Below, in pieces: positions 8,618-16,887 of a DNA stretch of 64,000 nt (positions are counted from its first letter, which is position 1; the number at the start of each line of letters is the position of its first letter). Source of the stretch: an uncultured Anaerolineae bacterium (GTDB lineage: Bacteria; Chloroflexota; Anaerolineae; Anaerolineales; Villigracilaceae); the NCBI GenBank assembly GCA_903822545.1, contig CAIJPN010000024.1, positions 109,984-173,983 of the forward strand, given 5' to 3'. Made by a program: the position numbers and the translations under genes. The notes beneath the pieces are model-generated. The model was not told the DNA's origin and did not search any database. It saw only the letters and a program-made list of their open reading frames with translations.

Positions 8618-9367
8618 ATGTCCATACTCAACTCCATTACCAAATCCCGCGTCTGGCGCTCATTCTTCCGCCACGGCTGGCCGGATAACCCGTTGGATCG
8701 TTCGTTGATTATGACCACCAACGTATTTTTCCACCTGCACCCGGTCAAAGTCAACCTGAAAAGCATCAAAGCTACCTATTCGCTCGGCCTGGGCATCCTG
8801 ACGGTCGCCTCGTTCATCTCCCTGGCGCTGACCGGCATCATGCTAATGTTTTACTACGTTCCGTCAGTTGAGCGCGCATTCCCTGATATCGTTGCCCTGC
8901 AAAACTCTGTCCCGTTTGGGCAGTTGTTCCGCAATATGCACCGCTGGGGCGCTCACTTGATGGTACTGACATGCGTCTTGCACATGGCGCGTGTTTTCTA
9001 CACTGGCGCGTACAAACCCCCCAGGGAGTTCAACTGGGTTATCGGCGTTGTCTTGCTCATTTTGACACTGGGAGCCAGCTTCACTGGCTACCTGCTTCCA
9101 TGGGATCAACTGGCCTATTGGGCCATCACGGTTGGCACCAGTATCGCTTCTTACGAACCGGTGATGGGCGCATTGATCAAGAAAATCCTGCTGGGCGGCC
9201 CGGAAGTAGGCCAGGCATCCTTGACCCGCTTCTATGGCCTGCACATCATGGTCATCCCTGCGCTGTTATTCCTGCTCATCAGCCTGCACATGTGGCGCGT
9301 CCGCAAAGACGGCGGCCTGGCGGCAAATGATCTCGATGTTGCCCCGGCAGAAGACGCCCAGAAATAG
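8618..9367 (+). CDS. Cytochrome b6-type subunit (N-terminal half of cytochrome b)
   Basis: A 249-residue membrane protein with four core helices. The two haem-ligand His pairs are intact: HRWGAHLMVLTCVLH (spacing 14) and the pair in LHIMVIP and SLHMWRV (spacing 15, the b6 pattern). GYLLPWDQ forms the quinone-site loop. It takes quinol electrons across the membrane via two b haems. It has a good ribosome-binding site (AGGAG) and is 12 bases after the FAD/Fe-S gene. A longer N-terminus of about 45 residues precedes the first helix. It is partnered by the subunit IV gene directly downstream. Confidence 0.94.
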   Translation: MSILNSITKSRVWRSFFRHGWPDNPLDRSLIMTTNVFFHLHPVKVNLKSIKATYSLGLGILTVASFISLALTGIMLMFYYVPSVERAFPDIVALQNSVPFGQLFRNMHRWGAHLMVLTCVLHMARVFYTGAYKPPREFNWVIGVVLLILTLGASFTGYLLPWDQLAYWAITVGTSIASYEPVMGALIKKILLGGPEVGQASLTRFYGLHIMVIPALLFLLISLHMWRVRKDGGLAANDLDVAPAEDAQK

Positions 9368-9381
9368 AAGGAAGTAAAAAT

Positions 9382-10149
9382 ATGGCAGACCAATCTCCGC
9401 AAAAAGAAGCCTTCCCAAAAGGCAGCGTCAAAACTTATAACCTGGTGGAAGTTGTCCGTGGCCGTACCAACATGATCGAAAAAGGGCCAGATAACACCAT
9501 TTTTGCTTTCCCCATCGTTGCCATCCTCGAACTGCTGATTGCTCTCGGAACGGGCGCCTTCCTGGTACTTTTCTCGCTGGTGAAGAATGCCCCGCTCGAA
9601 GACCTGGCCAACCCCCTCGTCACCACTGACCCGGCCAAAGCTCCCTGGTACTTTATGGGCCTGCAAGAAATGCTAGAGCACGCCCACCCGCTCATTTCAG
9701 GGATTATCCTGCCCGGCGTGATGGTACTGTTTGTGATGGCAATCCCTTACCTGGATAACTCTCGTGTAGGTTCCGGGCGTTGGTTTACATCTGCGCGTGG
9801 TAAGAAGATTACCCTGTGGACCACCATCTACACAACGATCATCATGCCCACCTACATTGTCATCGACAACCTCTTCCCGCCCCGCGAACTGCTGCGCGGT
9901 ATCTTGCCTGATTTCGTGGCCCAGTCACTCATCCCGGTCATCATCCTGGCGATCATTGTGCTCCTGCCGGTGGCGGTGTTGATGCGCTCCAAACCCAATG
10001 CGCGTGAGGTAATGCTCGTTTTATTTACCGTGCTGTTCATTTCTGCCGTGATCTTCACTCTTTCAGGCTTCCTCTTCCGTGGCCCTGGCTTCAAACTCTA
10101 TTGGCCTTGGGATATGCCAAACGGCTATAACCCGTTAAATAACCTGTAA
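9382..10149 (+). CDS. Subunit IV-like C-terminal half of cytochrome b
   Basis: A 255-residue membrane protein with a helix at about 37-62, a quinol-site motif APWYFMGLQEML (in place of the usual PEWYF), a second helix pair and two further C-terminal helices (about 155-210). It completes cytochrome b with the preceding b6 subunit. The PEWY glutamate is replaced by Ala-Pro-Trp-Tyr (sequence KAPWYF). Since this Glu takes part in quinol oxidation in bc1/b6f enzymes, the change may affect potential or substrate. The neighbouring Glu in QEML or EHAH may substitute. The gene is part of the tight 6.1-13.9 kb operon. Confidence 0.88.
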   Translation: MADQSPQKEAFPKGSVKTYNLVEVVRGRTNMIEKGPDNTIFAFPIVAILELLIALGTGAFLVLFSLVKNAPLEDLANPLVTTDPAKAPWYFMGLQEMLEHAHPLISGIILPGVMVLFVMAIPYLDNSRVGSGRWFTSARGKKITLWTTIYTTIIMPTYIVIDNLFPPRELLRGILPDFVAQSLIPVIILAIIVLLPVAVLMRSKPNAREVMLVLFTVLFISAVIFTLSGFLFRGPGFKLYWPWDMPNGYNPLNNL

Positions 10150-10179
10150 AGTGTAAACGGCCAAAAAGGAATCCATAAA

Positions 10180-10674
10180 ATGAGCGCAGATAACTCAAAA
10201 CCAACCAAAAACGTTTCCCGGCGTGATTTCCTGGGAATTTCCTGGGCGGCCCTGGTAGGCATTCTGGGTGCCGAAACAGCCGGGGTGCTCTTCCGTTACA
10301 TCCAGCCGATTAATACGGGCGGGTTTGGCGGCATTGTCAACGCTGGCAAAGTCGATGATTTCAAACGCGGCAGCATCACCCCCAACCAGGCCGGGCGATT
10401 TTTCCTTGTCCGACTGGAAGATGGCAGCTTCCTCGCTCTCTGGCAAAAATGCACACATCTTGGTTGTAGCGTTCCGTGGGTTGAGGCAGAAAACCAGTTT
10501 CACTGCCCTTGCCACGGCTCACTTTTTAACCAGGTGGGCGAAGTGCAGGGCGGCCCGGCTCCGCGCCCGCTCGATTTCTTCCCTGTCACCATTGAAAACG
10601 GCGAAGTGTTTGTCGACACTGGCAACCCCACTACCCGTACGAAGTTTGATCCCGGGCAAACGACAAAGGCCTAA
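10180..10674 (+). CDS. Rieske [2Fe-2S] protein
   Basis: A 164-residue protein with a twin-arginine signal/anchor (SRRDFLG, helix about 20-38) and a Rieske domain whose cluster ligands are clear: CTHLGC and CPCHGSLF. It accepts the first electron from quinol at the outer face of the membrane and passes it to cytochrome c. The PAPRPLDFF segment is the usual proline loop. It is flanked by subunit IV and the tri-haem cytochrome c gene, which starts four bases after its stop. Confidence 0.95.
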   Translation: MSADNSKPTKNVSRRDFLGISWAALVGILGAETAGVLFRYIQPINTGGFGGIVNAGKVDDFKRGSITPNQAGRFFLVRLEDGSFLALWQKCTHLGCSVPWVEAENQFHCPCHGSLFNQVGEVQGGPAPRPLDFFPVTIENGEVFVDTGNPTTRTKFDPGQTTKA

Positions 10675-10677
10675 GCC

Positions 10678-11829
10678 ATGCAAAACGAAAATTACACCAA
10701 ACATAAGATCATCGGCATTGTCCTGTCTGTAGTCCTGATTGCAGCCGTGACATTTGCCTTTGTTACCGAAACCGCGCGAACCGAAAGCGTTTCTGCGCTG
10801 GCCCACAAAACCAGCCTTCAGCGTGGACGCCAGCTGTATGTCGATAACTGCGTCAGCTGTCATGGCTCGCGTGGTGAGGGTGGCGTTGGTTCTGTTTTGA
10901 ACAACAGCGGTTTACTGAAAAAAGCATCAGACGCAGTTTTGTTCGCGACCATTGCATCGGGCCGTCCGAGCACAGTCATGCCTGCCTGGGGACAGGCCTA
11001 CGGTGGCGCCTTCACCGACCAGGAGATCCGCGAAATCGTAGCTTTCATTCGCGCCTGGGAGCCTAACGCCCCGGTTGTTGTTGCAGCTGTATTCGTTCCA
11101 GATGCGGCTCGTGGGGCCTCTATTTACGAGACGGCCTGCATGGTTTGTCACGGCGAAAATGGCAAGGGTGGCACCGACCTTTATGGCAACCCCCTGGTTG
11201 CTCTCAACGACCGCACCCAGCTCGGTAAACACGATGATGCCTGGTATCAGCAGACTATCGTCAATGGCCGCCCTGCCAAAGGGATGCCTGGTTCCAGCAA
11301 TGTTCTTTCTGCCAATCAAGTTTCAGATCTGATTGCTTTGATGGCTGCCTGGCGTAACGGCGAAACAGTAGTTTCCAAAACCACTGTCGCGCAGCTGATC
11401 AACTCGGCACTCTTCTCCCTCCAGCAAAATGATGGCGAAGATGCCCTCTTCTACCTCAAACGCGCCAAAACCATCGCCTTTGGCCCAGCCATTAACCGTT
11501 TTGACCCGATCATCAGCAACATCGCCACCAATCAAACCGCTGCGCTCAACGATCTCACCAGCTTATCCAAAGACTGGCCGGTTGGTGATCCCGTGAATGG
11601 CGAGACCATCTACGTTGACGCCTGCAAAAGCTGTCACGGAGATGCAGGACAGGGCGGCGTAGGGCGAAAACTCAAACCCAACCAGTATGTCCAGGATAAT
11701 ACCAATGCCGATTTGTTCCAGTTCATGCTTGTCGGGCGTGATGGAACCGCCATGCGCGGTTGGCAAGACCGCCTCTCTGAAAGCCAGCTCGCCGACGTGA
11801 TCGCTTTCCTGAGAACCTGGCAGCCATGA
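10678..11829 (+). CDS. Tri-haem cytochrome c with N-terminal membrane anchor
   Basis: A 383-residue cytochrome c with one N-terminal membrane helix (about 10-30) and three haem motifs in separate class I-like domains: CVSCH (about 58), CMVCH (about 157) and CKSCH (about 317). The Met ligand regions are TVMPAW, GMPGS and AMRGW. A helical haem-free stretch of about 80 residues separates domains two and three. It takes the place of cytochrome c1/f in this complex. The stop overlaps the start of the following cytochrome b-ferredoxin fusion by four bases, so the two products are probably made in equal amounts. Confidence 0.92.
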   Translation: MQNENYTKHKIIGIVLSVVLIAAVTFAFVTETARTESVSALAHKTSLQRGRQLYVDNCVSCHGSRGEGGVGSVLNNSGLLKKASDAVLFATIASGRPSTVMPAWGQAYGGAFTDQEIREIVAFIRAWEPNAPVVVAAVFVPDAARGASIYETACMVCHGENGKGGTDLYGNPLVALNDRTQLGKHDDAWYQQTIVNGRPAKGMPGSSNVLSANQVSDLIALMAAWRNGETVVSKTTVAQLINSALFSLQQNDGEDALFYLKRAKTIAFGPAINRFDPIISNIATNQTAALNDLTSLSKDWPVGDPVNGETIYVDACKSCHGDAGQGGVGRKLKPNQYVQDNTNADLFQFMLVGRDGTAMRGWQDRLSESQLADVIAFLRTWQP

Positions 11830-13871
11830 GTTCCCCAATCGGCCCTTCGTCAACCACCCAGCCCGAACAAAAATCGGTGCAGCAGGTTGATGAACTGGTC
11901 TACTTCAAAAGAAGCGCCTTGCTGCGTTTGCTGGAAAAGCTGGCGCTTTTCATCGAGCGGCCTTTCAACCGGATCGGAACAACCTCGCTCAACCTTTTCT
12001 ACCATACCGATACGCTGGCAGTGTTTCTCTGGTTGGTTGTTGGCCTGTCAGGGGTCTACCTGACCCTGTTTTACCAGTTCGATTTCGACGCAGCCTACCG
12101 TTCGGTTGCCAAGATGGAAAGCCAGGTTCTTGCACGTATCATCCGGGCCATCCATCGCTACGCCACCGATTCGGCCATCCTCGTCACAGTATTGCATGGC
12201 ATCCGCCTGTTCTTCATGGCACGTTTTCGTGGAGCGCGCTGGCTTGCCTGGGTTTCCGGTATCGTCATGGCCATCCTCCTCCTGGTGGATGGCCTTACCG
12301 GTTACTGGCTCATCTGGGACACCCGCGCCCAACTTATCACCAACAGCTTCACCGCATTCCTCAACAAATTCACCCCGTTTGGCCCGGCCTTCATCAGTGG
12401 GATCTTGACAACCCGCAACACATCCCAGGGCTGGATCTTCATCACCATCCTGCTGCTCCTGCACATCCTGCTCTTTGGCGTGGGTGCCTTGTTTTTCTGG
12501 TGGCACATCATGCGGCTCAATCGCCCGCGCTTCCTCCCGGCCCGTTACTGGCTCATCGGCGTGGGATCGGTGCTCGTGGTCATCTCGGCTGCCTTTCCGC
12601 TTGGCATGTTGCCCAAAGCTGATTTCAGCCAGCTCCCCCCGCCGCTTTCGCTAGACCCGTTCTACCTGGCCTTTGTCCCCTTTGGGATGAGCCCCTATGC
12701 TGGCTGGTTCCTGGCTGGGTTTGGGATCCTGTCCATCGTGCTTGCCCTGGTACCCTGGCTTTCTTTTTCCAAACCTGCGCCCCCCATCCGCATCGACGAG
12801 CAAAAATGCACCGGATGCACACTCTGCTCCCGCGACTGCCCTTACAAAGCCATAGAGATGCACGAACTCCCTGCCGGGTCGCGCCACAAATTCCTGGCGC
12901 AGGTGGACCCAAAAATGTGCGTAGCTTGTGGTGTTTGCCTTGGTTCCTGTGAATTTGATGCAATCTCCCTTACAGAAATTTCCGCCCCGGCCATCTGGCA
13001 ACGCGTTGAAGCTGGAATGGCCCGCCACCCCGGCCAACCCGTCACCGTCTGCTTCACCTGCGAGCGCCACGCCGCCCAGGGAGCCCGCCCTTACCTGGCC
13101 CAGCAACCCGGCAGCCACGCCTCGCTGGAAGTGATTCCACTGCCCTGCGTGGCCGTCATCCCCCCAAAAGTGGTAGCCCGTACCCTTTCCAGTGGCGCCG
13201 CTGAAGTGCGGGTGGTTGGTTGCCCGCCCGATGACTGCTCTCGCCGCGAAGGCAACCTGTGGACAAATGCCCGTCTTAGCCGGGAACGTCTGCCGCGCCT
13301 CAAAAAAGCCTTCGAGAACGCCCCGGTCTACACCTTCTGGCTGCCTCCCAATGCCTTTTCCCAGGCCCTTTTCGCCATCCCTGCTGGCAGCCCCCAGGGT
13401 GAATCCAATCGTCCTGGCAGTGCCTACAACCCACAACTTACCTGGCGTCATTTTGCCCTGGCGTTTGGCATCCTGGCCATCCTGATGTTTATCCAGGTGC
13501 GCGTCAGCCAGGCCTGGTCACCCCAGATTTACACCAACCCACCGGCTTATGTGCAGCTGGTCATTCCCAACACCACTCGCCTGGTCTATCAAGCAGACCG
13601 GTTTTCGCAGCAATACAACCTCCAGCCAACCCATCTCAGGCTACAGGATGGGGAAAAAACCCTTTACCAGCAGCCCTACCCGTTCAGCGGAAAGGGCACA
13701 GACACCCCGCTCGTGTTGGAATTCCCGCTTGAGCCTGGCAGCCATCAACTGCAACTCAGCCTGTTAGATGATGCCGCCCAGCCAGAATCCCTGCTCTTCT
13801 ACAATGCCCATGTCACCCTGGCATCGGGCCAGGTTTGGATCATCATGCCCGGCAAATCGCCCCGCCCGTAA
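11826..13871 (+). CDS. Cytochrome b / 2x[4Fe-4S] ferredoxin / MvhD-like fusion protein
   Basis: A 681-residue multidomain protein. Residues about 40-310 form a cytochrome b6-like membrane domain with both haem His pairs (HRYATDSAILVTVLH, spacing 14; and the His pair of LHILLFGV and WWHIMRL, spacing 14). Then come two [4Fe-4S] motifs (CTGCTLCSRDCP; CVACGVCLGSC). About 395-500 resembles MvhD/FlpD, the hydrogenase/heterodisulfide-reductase delta subunit (VCFTCERH, VVGCPPDDCSRREGN). A further membrane helix (about 540-558) and an exported beta-rich tail of about 120 residues follow. MvhD normally passes electrons between flavin and Fe-S partners in the cytoplasm. Fusing it to cytochrome b suggests a route from the FAD/Fe-S protein at 6584 to the b haems. 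The domain calls are seen in sequence; the route is inference. Confidence 0.85.
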   Translation: MSSPIGPSSTTQPEQKSVQQVDELVYFKRSALLRLLEKLALFIERPFNRIGTTSLNLFYHTDTLAVFLWLVVGLSGVYLTLFYQFDFDAAYRSVAKMESQVLARIIRAIHRYATDSAILVTVLHGIRLFFMARFRGARWLAWVSGIVMAILLLVDGLTGYWLIWDTRAQLITNSFTAFLNKFTPFGPAFISGILTTRNTSQGWIFITILLLLHILLFGVGALFFWWHIMRLNRPRFLPARYWLIGVGSVLVVISAAFPLGMLPKADFSQLPPPLSLDPFYLAFVPFGMSPYAGWFLAGFGILSIVLALVPWLSFSKPAPPIRIDEQKCTGCTLCSRDCPYKAIEMHELPAGSRHKFLAQVDPKMCVACGVCLGSCEFDAISLTEISAPAIWQRVEAGMARHPGQPVTVCFTCERHAAQGARPYLAQQPGSHASLEVIPLPCVAVIPPKVVARTLSSGAAEVRVVGCPPDDCSRREGNLWTNARLSRERLPRLKKAFENAPVYTFWLPPNAFSQALFAIPAGSPQGESNRPGSAYNPQLTWRHFALAFGILAILMFIQVRVSQAWSPQIYTNPPAYVQLVIPNTTRLVYQADRFSQQYNLQPTHLRLQDGEKTLYQQPYPFSGKGTDTPLVLEFPLEPGSHQLQLSLLDDAAQPESLLFYNAHVTLASGQVWIIMPGKSPRP

Positions 13872-13895
13872 ATTTTCCGGCTGGATAAATAAAAA

Positions 13896-13946
13896 TGACC
13901 GGGAGACTTCGCTGCCCATGGCGCGAAATCTCCCGGTCACCTTTTT
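13896..13946. terminator. Bidirectional terminator at end of the Rieske/b operon
   Basis: Perfect 11-base arms (13896-13906 and 13929-13939) with further partial pairing inside are followed by CCTTTTT on the plus strand and by a T-rich tract (complement of AAAAA) on the minus strand. It ends both the respiratory operon and the convergent lipoprotein gene. Confidence 0.85.
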
Positions 13947-13980
13947 GCAGGTCAGGGTTGGATATTCCTGGCAAAAACTG

Positions 13981-14397
13981 CTAATTGCCATCCGATTCAA
14001 AGACCAGCATACCATCATCAGTCCAAAGTGTCAGGAATCGTCCCTCGATCTTGAATTCTGGTGTATTGTTTAAAACCAGCAGTGTGAATTCTTCCTGTTT
14101 CATGATAATTTCAGGCACACAGGCCAGCTGCGTTGAAACTTCTGGCTCAAAGCTGATCTTGCTTTCGTCAATGCTATAACTGCCCACAAAACTATTGCAG
14201 CCCACATTGCCATTGATCTTGCCTTCGGCATCGATAATCAGGCTGCGATTCAAGTCCGGCAGAACGGGAGACTGCTCTGAAGCTGGGCCATAAGAAACCA
14301 GCAACCAGGTGCCGATTATAGGGTTTGCCGATTGTTCACTGGCACAGGCTGCCAACAAAAAGGCACATAAAATCATTACAACAAAGTTTTTTTTCAA
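13981..14397 (-). CDS. META-domain (HslJ-like) lipoprotein
   Basis: A 138-residue lipoprotein: signal peptide with lipobox LAAC, then a META/HslJ-like domain (IIGTWLLVSYG; GCNSFVGSYSID; FLTLWTDDGMLVF). The domain is common in exported proteins of unknown role, some linked to heat shock or aminoglycoside resistance. I place the start at a TTG at 14397, which has GGAG seven bases upstream and gives a classical signal peptide. The longer ATG version would run into the tRNA gene. It shares a terminator with the convergent respiratory operon. Confidence 0.78.
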   Translation of the reverse strand: MKKNFVVMILCAFLLAACASEQSANPIIGTWLLVSYGPASEQSPVLPDLNRSLIIDAEGKINGNVGCNSFVGSYSIDESKISFEPEVSTQLACVPEIIMKQEEFTLLVLNNTPEFKIEGRFLTLWTDDGMLVFESDGN

Positions 14398-14474
14398 GGT
14401 TGTCTCCGTCGATTTCTTAAAACCGTTTCGTGGTAATTGGGGGTGGATAACACTCATCCCTATTAAAACAAAAG

Positions 14475-14546
14475 TGCCCCAGGCAGGAATTGAACCCACA
14501 TCAGAGCCTTAGGAGTGCCCTGTTCTGTCCGTTGAACTACTGGGGC
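14475..14546 (-). tRNA. tRNA-Arg (anticodon CCT)
   Basis: On the minus strand a full cloverleaf can be drawn: acceptor GCCCCAG/CTGGGGC, D arm GTTC/GAAC, anticodon loop CTCCTAA (anticodon CCT, reading AGG), and T arm GTGGG-TTCAATT-CCTGC. The anticodon stem has an A-G mismatch at its base. CCA is not encoded. Confidence 0.93.
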
Positions 14547-14662
14547 GAACGCAAAAATTATAGCATTATTTTCACATACAAGAGCCCAAATGTCAGAGAC
14601 TCTTGCATGCCTCTATCCAAATTCAGGCTGGCCCCAAATTGCCCCTTTTTCCAGCACCCCTG

Positions 14663-14727
14663 CCCTTCTCCCGAGGGAGAAGGGTTCGAAACCGAATGAT
14701 TTTAACAGTCGTATCCCCCAGCGGGGG
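14663..14727. repeat. Two short palindromes (REP-like)
   Basis: A perfect palindrome with arms CCCTTCTCCC / GGGAGAAGGG (14663-14672, 14675-14684) is followed by CCCCC-AG-CGGGGG-type pairing at 14715-14727. The first resembles the CCTCTCCC palindromes at 59954-60055, suggesting a second dispersed palindrome family. Confidence 0.5.
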
Positions 14728-14774
14728 AGGCTGAATGTTTACCGAGAAAATCCCATCCGTGTTGGCCAGCGTTT

Positions 14775-14999
14775 CTAAAAGATGCCGCGCAAGAACAGCA
14801 GGAAACCAATTAACGCCAGCGGGATGCCGATGATGGCCCCCACGATGGTCAGGCTGACCAGAACGCCAACCAGGATCAGCACCAGCCCCAGGATCATCGC
14901 CACCAACCGCCCAACCATCTCCACAATGGTCGCCAGCAGCATCCAAATCGCATAAAACGGCCACAACAGCCAATGCACATGTCGTTTTTCAGCAGTCAT
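14775..14999 (-). CDS. Small two-helix membrane protein, function unknown
   Basis: A 74-residue protein with an N-terminal charged segment and two hydrophobic helices (about 10-30 and 37-72, the latter long and Gly/Leu/Ile-rich). The start is chosen at the second in-frame ATG because GGAGG lies five to six bases before it. I do not recognise a named family. It stands alone and is divergent to the DsbA-like gene, with about 80 bases between starts. Confidence 0.65.
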   Translation of the reverse strand: MTAEKRHVHWLLWPFYAIWMLLATIVEMVGRLVAMILGLVLILVGVLVSLTIVGAIIGIPLALIGFLLFLRGIF

Positions 15000-15077
15000 T
15001 TTTGCCTCCATAAGATTGAATTATCTTGTATACGCGCCTGTGAGCCTTTGGTTTCAAAAAGGATCAAGGGGAGTATA

Positions 15078-15839
15078 ATGCCCCGCATGAAAACCACAGA
15101 AAAAACCGAAACTTCTACAGAAGCAACCTCCCCTGTCCAATTGCGCCGCGAACGAATGATGCAGGCGCGCAAACAAAGCCGTGAAACCATCCTGACGATC
15201 CTCCTGCCGGTCATGTTCTTGTTCGGATTGGGTATCGGCTGGGTCATGTGGGGTCAAGACGCCCTGGCCTACCAGCGAGCCAACGCCCCGGCCGAGGTTG
15301 TGCGACGTGACGTTGCCATCGAACAAGATGATCCCATCCTCGGCCCGGCAGATGCGCCCGTCACCATTGTTGAATTCAGCGATTACCAGTGCCCGTTCTG
15401 TGAACGCTGGTATTCCCAGGTTTACACGCGCCTGGTCAAAGAATACGAAGGCAAAATTCGCTTTATTTACCGCGATTTCCCGCTCAAAAGCATCCACCCC
15501 GAGGCTGAAGGAGCTGCCGTGGCTGCCAACTGCGCCGGGGAGCAAAACGCCTACTGGCAGTTCCACGACGCGCTGTTCAGTGGCGCCTATGGGCTGGGAC
15601 AGGCCGCCTACACCCAATATGCCACCGAACTGGGGCTTGACCTGGCAACCTTCAACACCTGCATCAGCGATGGCCGTTACCTCACTGAAATTGAAAACGA
15701 TATTCAGTACGGATTCTCCATTGGGGTATCATCCACCCCCAGCTTCTACGTCAACGGCATCGCTGTGGTCGGTGCGCAGCCTTACGAAGTCTTCAAACAA
15801 CTGATCGATTCAGAACTGGCCGCCAAAGCTCAGGATTAA
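15078..15839 (+). CDS. DsbA-family thiol:disulfide oxidoreductase, membrane-anchored
   Basis: A 253-residue protein with an N-terminal membrane helix (about 36-56) and an extracytoplasmic thioredoxin fold of the DsbA/DsbG (thioredoxin_4) type. The redox motif is CPFC in DYQCPFCERW. The cis-Pro loop is SSTPSFYVNG. The start at 15078 follows an excellent ribosome-binding site (AAGGGGAG); the frame remains open upstream without support. It likely forms or shuffles disulfides in exported proteins, which may include the cytochromes nearby. Two bases separate it from the kinase gene downstream, so the two are probably co-transcribed. Confidence 0.9.
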   Translation: MPRMKTTEKTETSTEATSPVQLRRERMMQARKQSRETILTILLPVMFLFGLGIGWVMWGQDALAYQRANAPAEVVRRDVAIEQDDPILGPADAPVTIVEFSDYQCPFCERWYSQVYTRLVKEYEGKIRFIYRDFPLKSIHPEAEGAAVAANCAGEQNAYWQFHDALFSGAYGLGQAAYTQYATELGLDLATFNTCISDGRYLTEIENDIQYGFSIGVSSTPSFYVNGIAVVGAQPYEVFKQLIDSELAAKAQD

Positions 15840-15841
15840 CC

Positions 15842-16507
15842 ATGAAGAAATTCATCGCAGTAGCCGGGAACATCGGCGTTGGCAAATCTACACTGGTGGA
15901 CTTGCTCTGCCGCCGCCTGAGATGGGAACCGTTTTACGAGCCGGTGGCCGAAAACCCCTACATCTCCGACTTTTACCAGGATATGGCCGCCTGGGCCTTT
16001 CACTCCCAGGTATTTTTCCTCACCCACCGGCTGCGTGCCCACCACCAAATAGCCGCCCACCCCACATCTGTTATCCAGGATCGCAGCGTCTACGAAGACG
16101 CCGAGATTTTCGCCCAAAACCTGTATTTGCAAGGCCACATCCAGCCCCGTGACTATGGCACCTATCGCGGCCTGTACGAAACCGTCATGGATTTCCTGCC
16201 GCCGCCCGATCTGGTCATCTACTTGCGCGCCTCCGTGCCCACCCTGGTAACACGCATCAGCCGCCGGGGCCGTGATTACGAACGCACCATCAGCCCCGGC
16301 TACTTGAACAGCCTGAACGAACTATACGAACGCTGGATCTCATCCTTCACCCTCTGCCCGGTGCTTACCGTCCCAGCCGACCACCTCGACTTTGTGGCAC
16401 ATCCCGGCCACCTGAATCTCATCACCCGCAAAGTGGAAGAACGCCTGACAGGCAAAGAAGTTGTCAGCTTCGAGCCCGAAGAAGTTGCCCGCGCCGCCGA
16501 AGATTAG
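15842..16507 (+). CDS. Deoxynucleoside kinase (dNK/dCK-dGK family)
   Basis: A 221-residue P-loop kinase: Walker A GNIGVGKST at residues 9-17, the family DRS motif (QDRSVYEDAEIF), and an Arg-rich lid (RISRRGRDYER). These mark the deoxyadenosine/deoxyguanosine/deoxycytidine kinase family that salvages deoxynucleosides to 5'-monophosphates. The exact base specificity cannot be read from the sequence. It follows the DsbA-like gene by two bases and ends at a strong terminator. Confidence 0.9.
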   Translation: MKKFIAVAGNIGVGKSTLVDLLCRRLRWEPFYEPVAENPYISDFYQDMAAWAFHSQVFFLTHRLRAHHQIAAHPTSVIQDRSVYEDAEIFAQNLYLQGHIQPRDYGTYRGLYETVMDFLPPPDLVIYLRASVPTLVTRISRRGRDYERTISPGYLNSLNELYERWISSFTLCPVLTVPADHLDFVAHPGHLNLITRKVEERLTGKEVVSFEPEEVARAAED

Positions 16508-16514
16508 TCATACA

Positions 16515-16552
16515 AGAGACAGCCACCCTTCAAGTGACGGTCTCTTTTTTTT
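16515..16552 (+). terminator. Rho-independent terminator after deoxynucleoside kinase
   Basis: The stem AGAGAC/GTCTCT is extended by partial CAC/GTG pairing, followed by eight T residues. The T-run touches an ATG at 16553, which is one reason to choose the later start for the next gene. Confidence 0.8.
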
Positions 16553-16564
16553 ATGGAGACCCGC

Positions 16565-16876
16565 ATGCAAACCGTCACCGTAACCCCCTGGCCTGGCCCC
16601 GCCGCCCCCACCGAGCGCACCATCCGCGCCGCGATGGATGCCCAGGGCCTGGATTACTACAAATGGGAAAACGCCCCCCTTGACACCTACGCCGCCCACA
16701 CCCACACCTACGACAAAATCATCTACGTGACGCAGGGCAGCATCACCTTCAGCCTGCCGCAAACCGGGCAAAAATTCACCCTGCATCCCGGCGACCGGCT
16801 TGAACTCCCAACAAACACCATCCACAGCGCCACAGTCAGCATCGAAGGTGTGGCCTGCCTGGAAGCGCACCTCTAA
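16565..16876 (+). CDS. Small cupin-domain protein
   Basis: A 103-residue single-domain cupin. The metal-binding motif 1 is visible as HTHTYDKIIYVTQG and motif 2 as PGDRLELPTNTIH. The start at 16565 has GGAGAC upstream; an ATG 12 bases earlier lies against the terminator and leaves no room for a ribosome-binding site. Such small cupins bind a metal and act as enzymes or sensors; no substrate can be assigned. It is followed after 11 bases by a saccharopine-dehydrogenase-like gene. Confidence 0.85.
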   Translation: MQTVTVTPWPGPAAPTERTIRAAMDAQGLDYYKWENAPLDTYAAHTHTYDKIIYVTQGSITFSLPQTGQKFTLHPGDRLELPTNTIHSATVSIEGVACLEAHL

Positions 16877-16887
16877 AAAGGCCGCCT

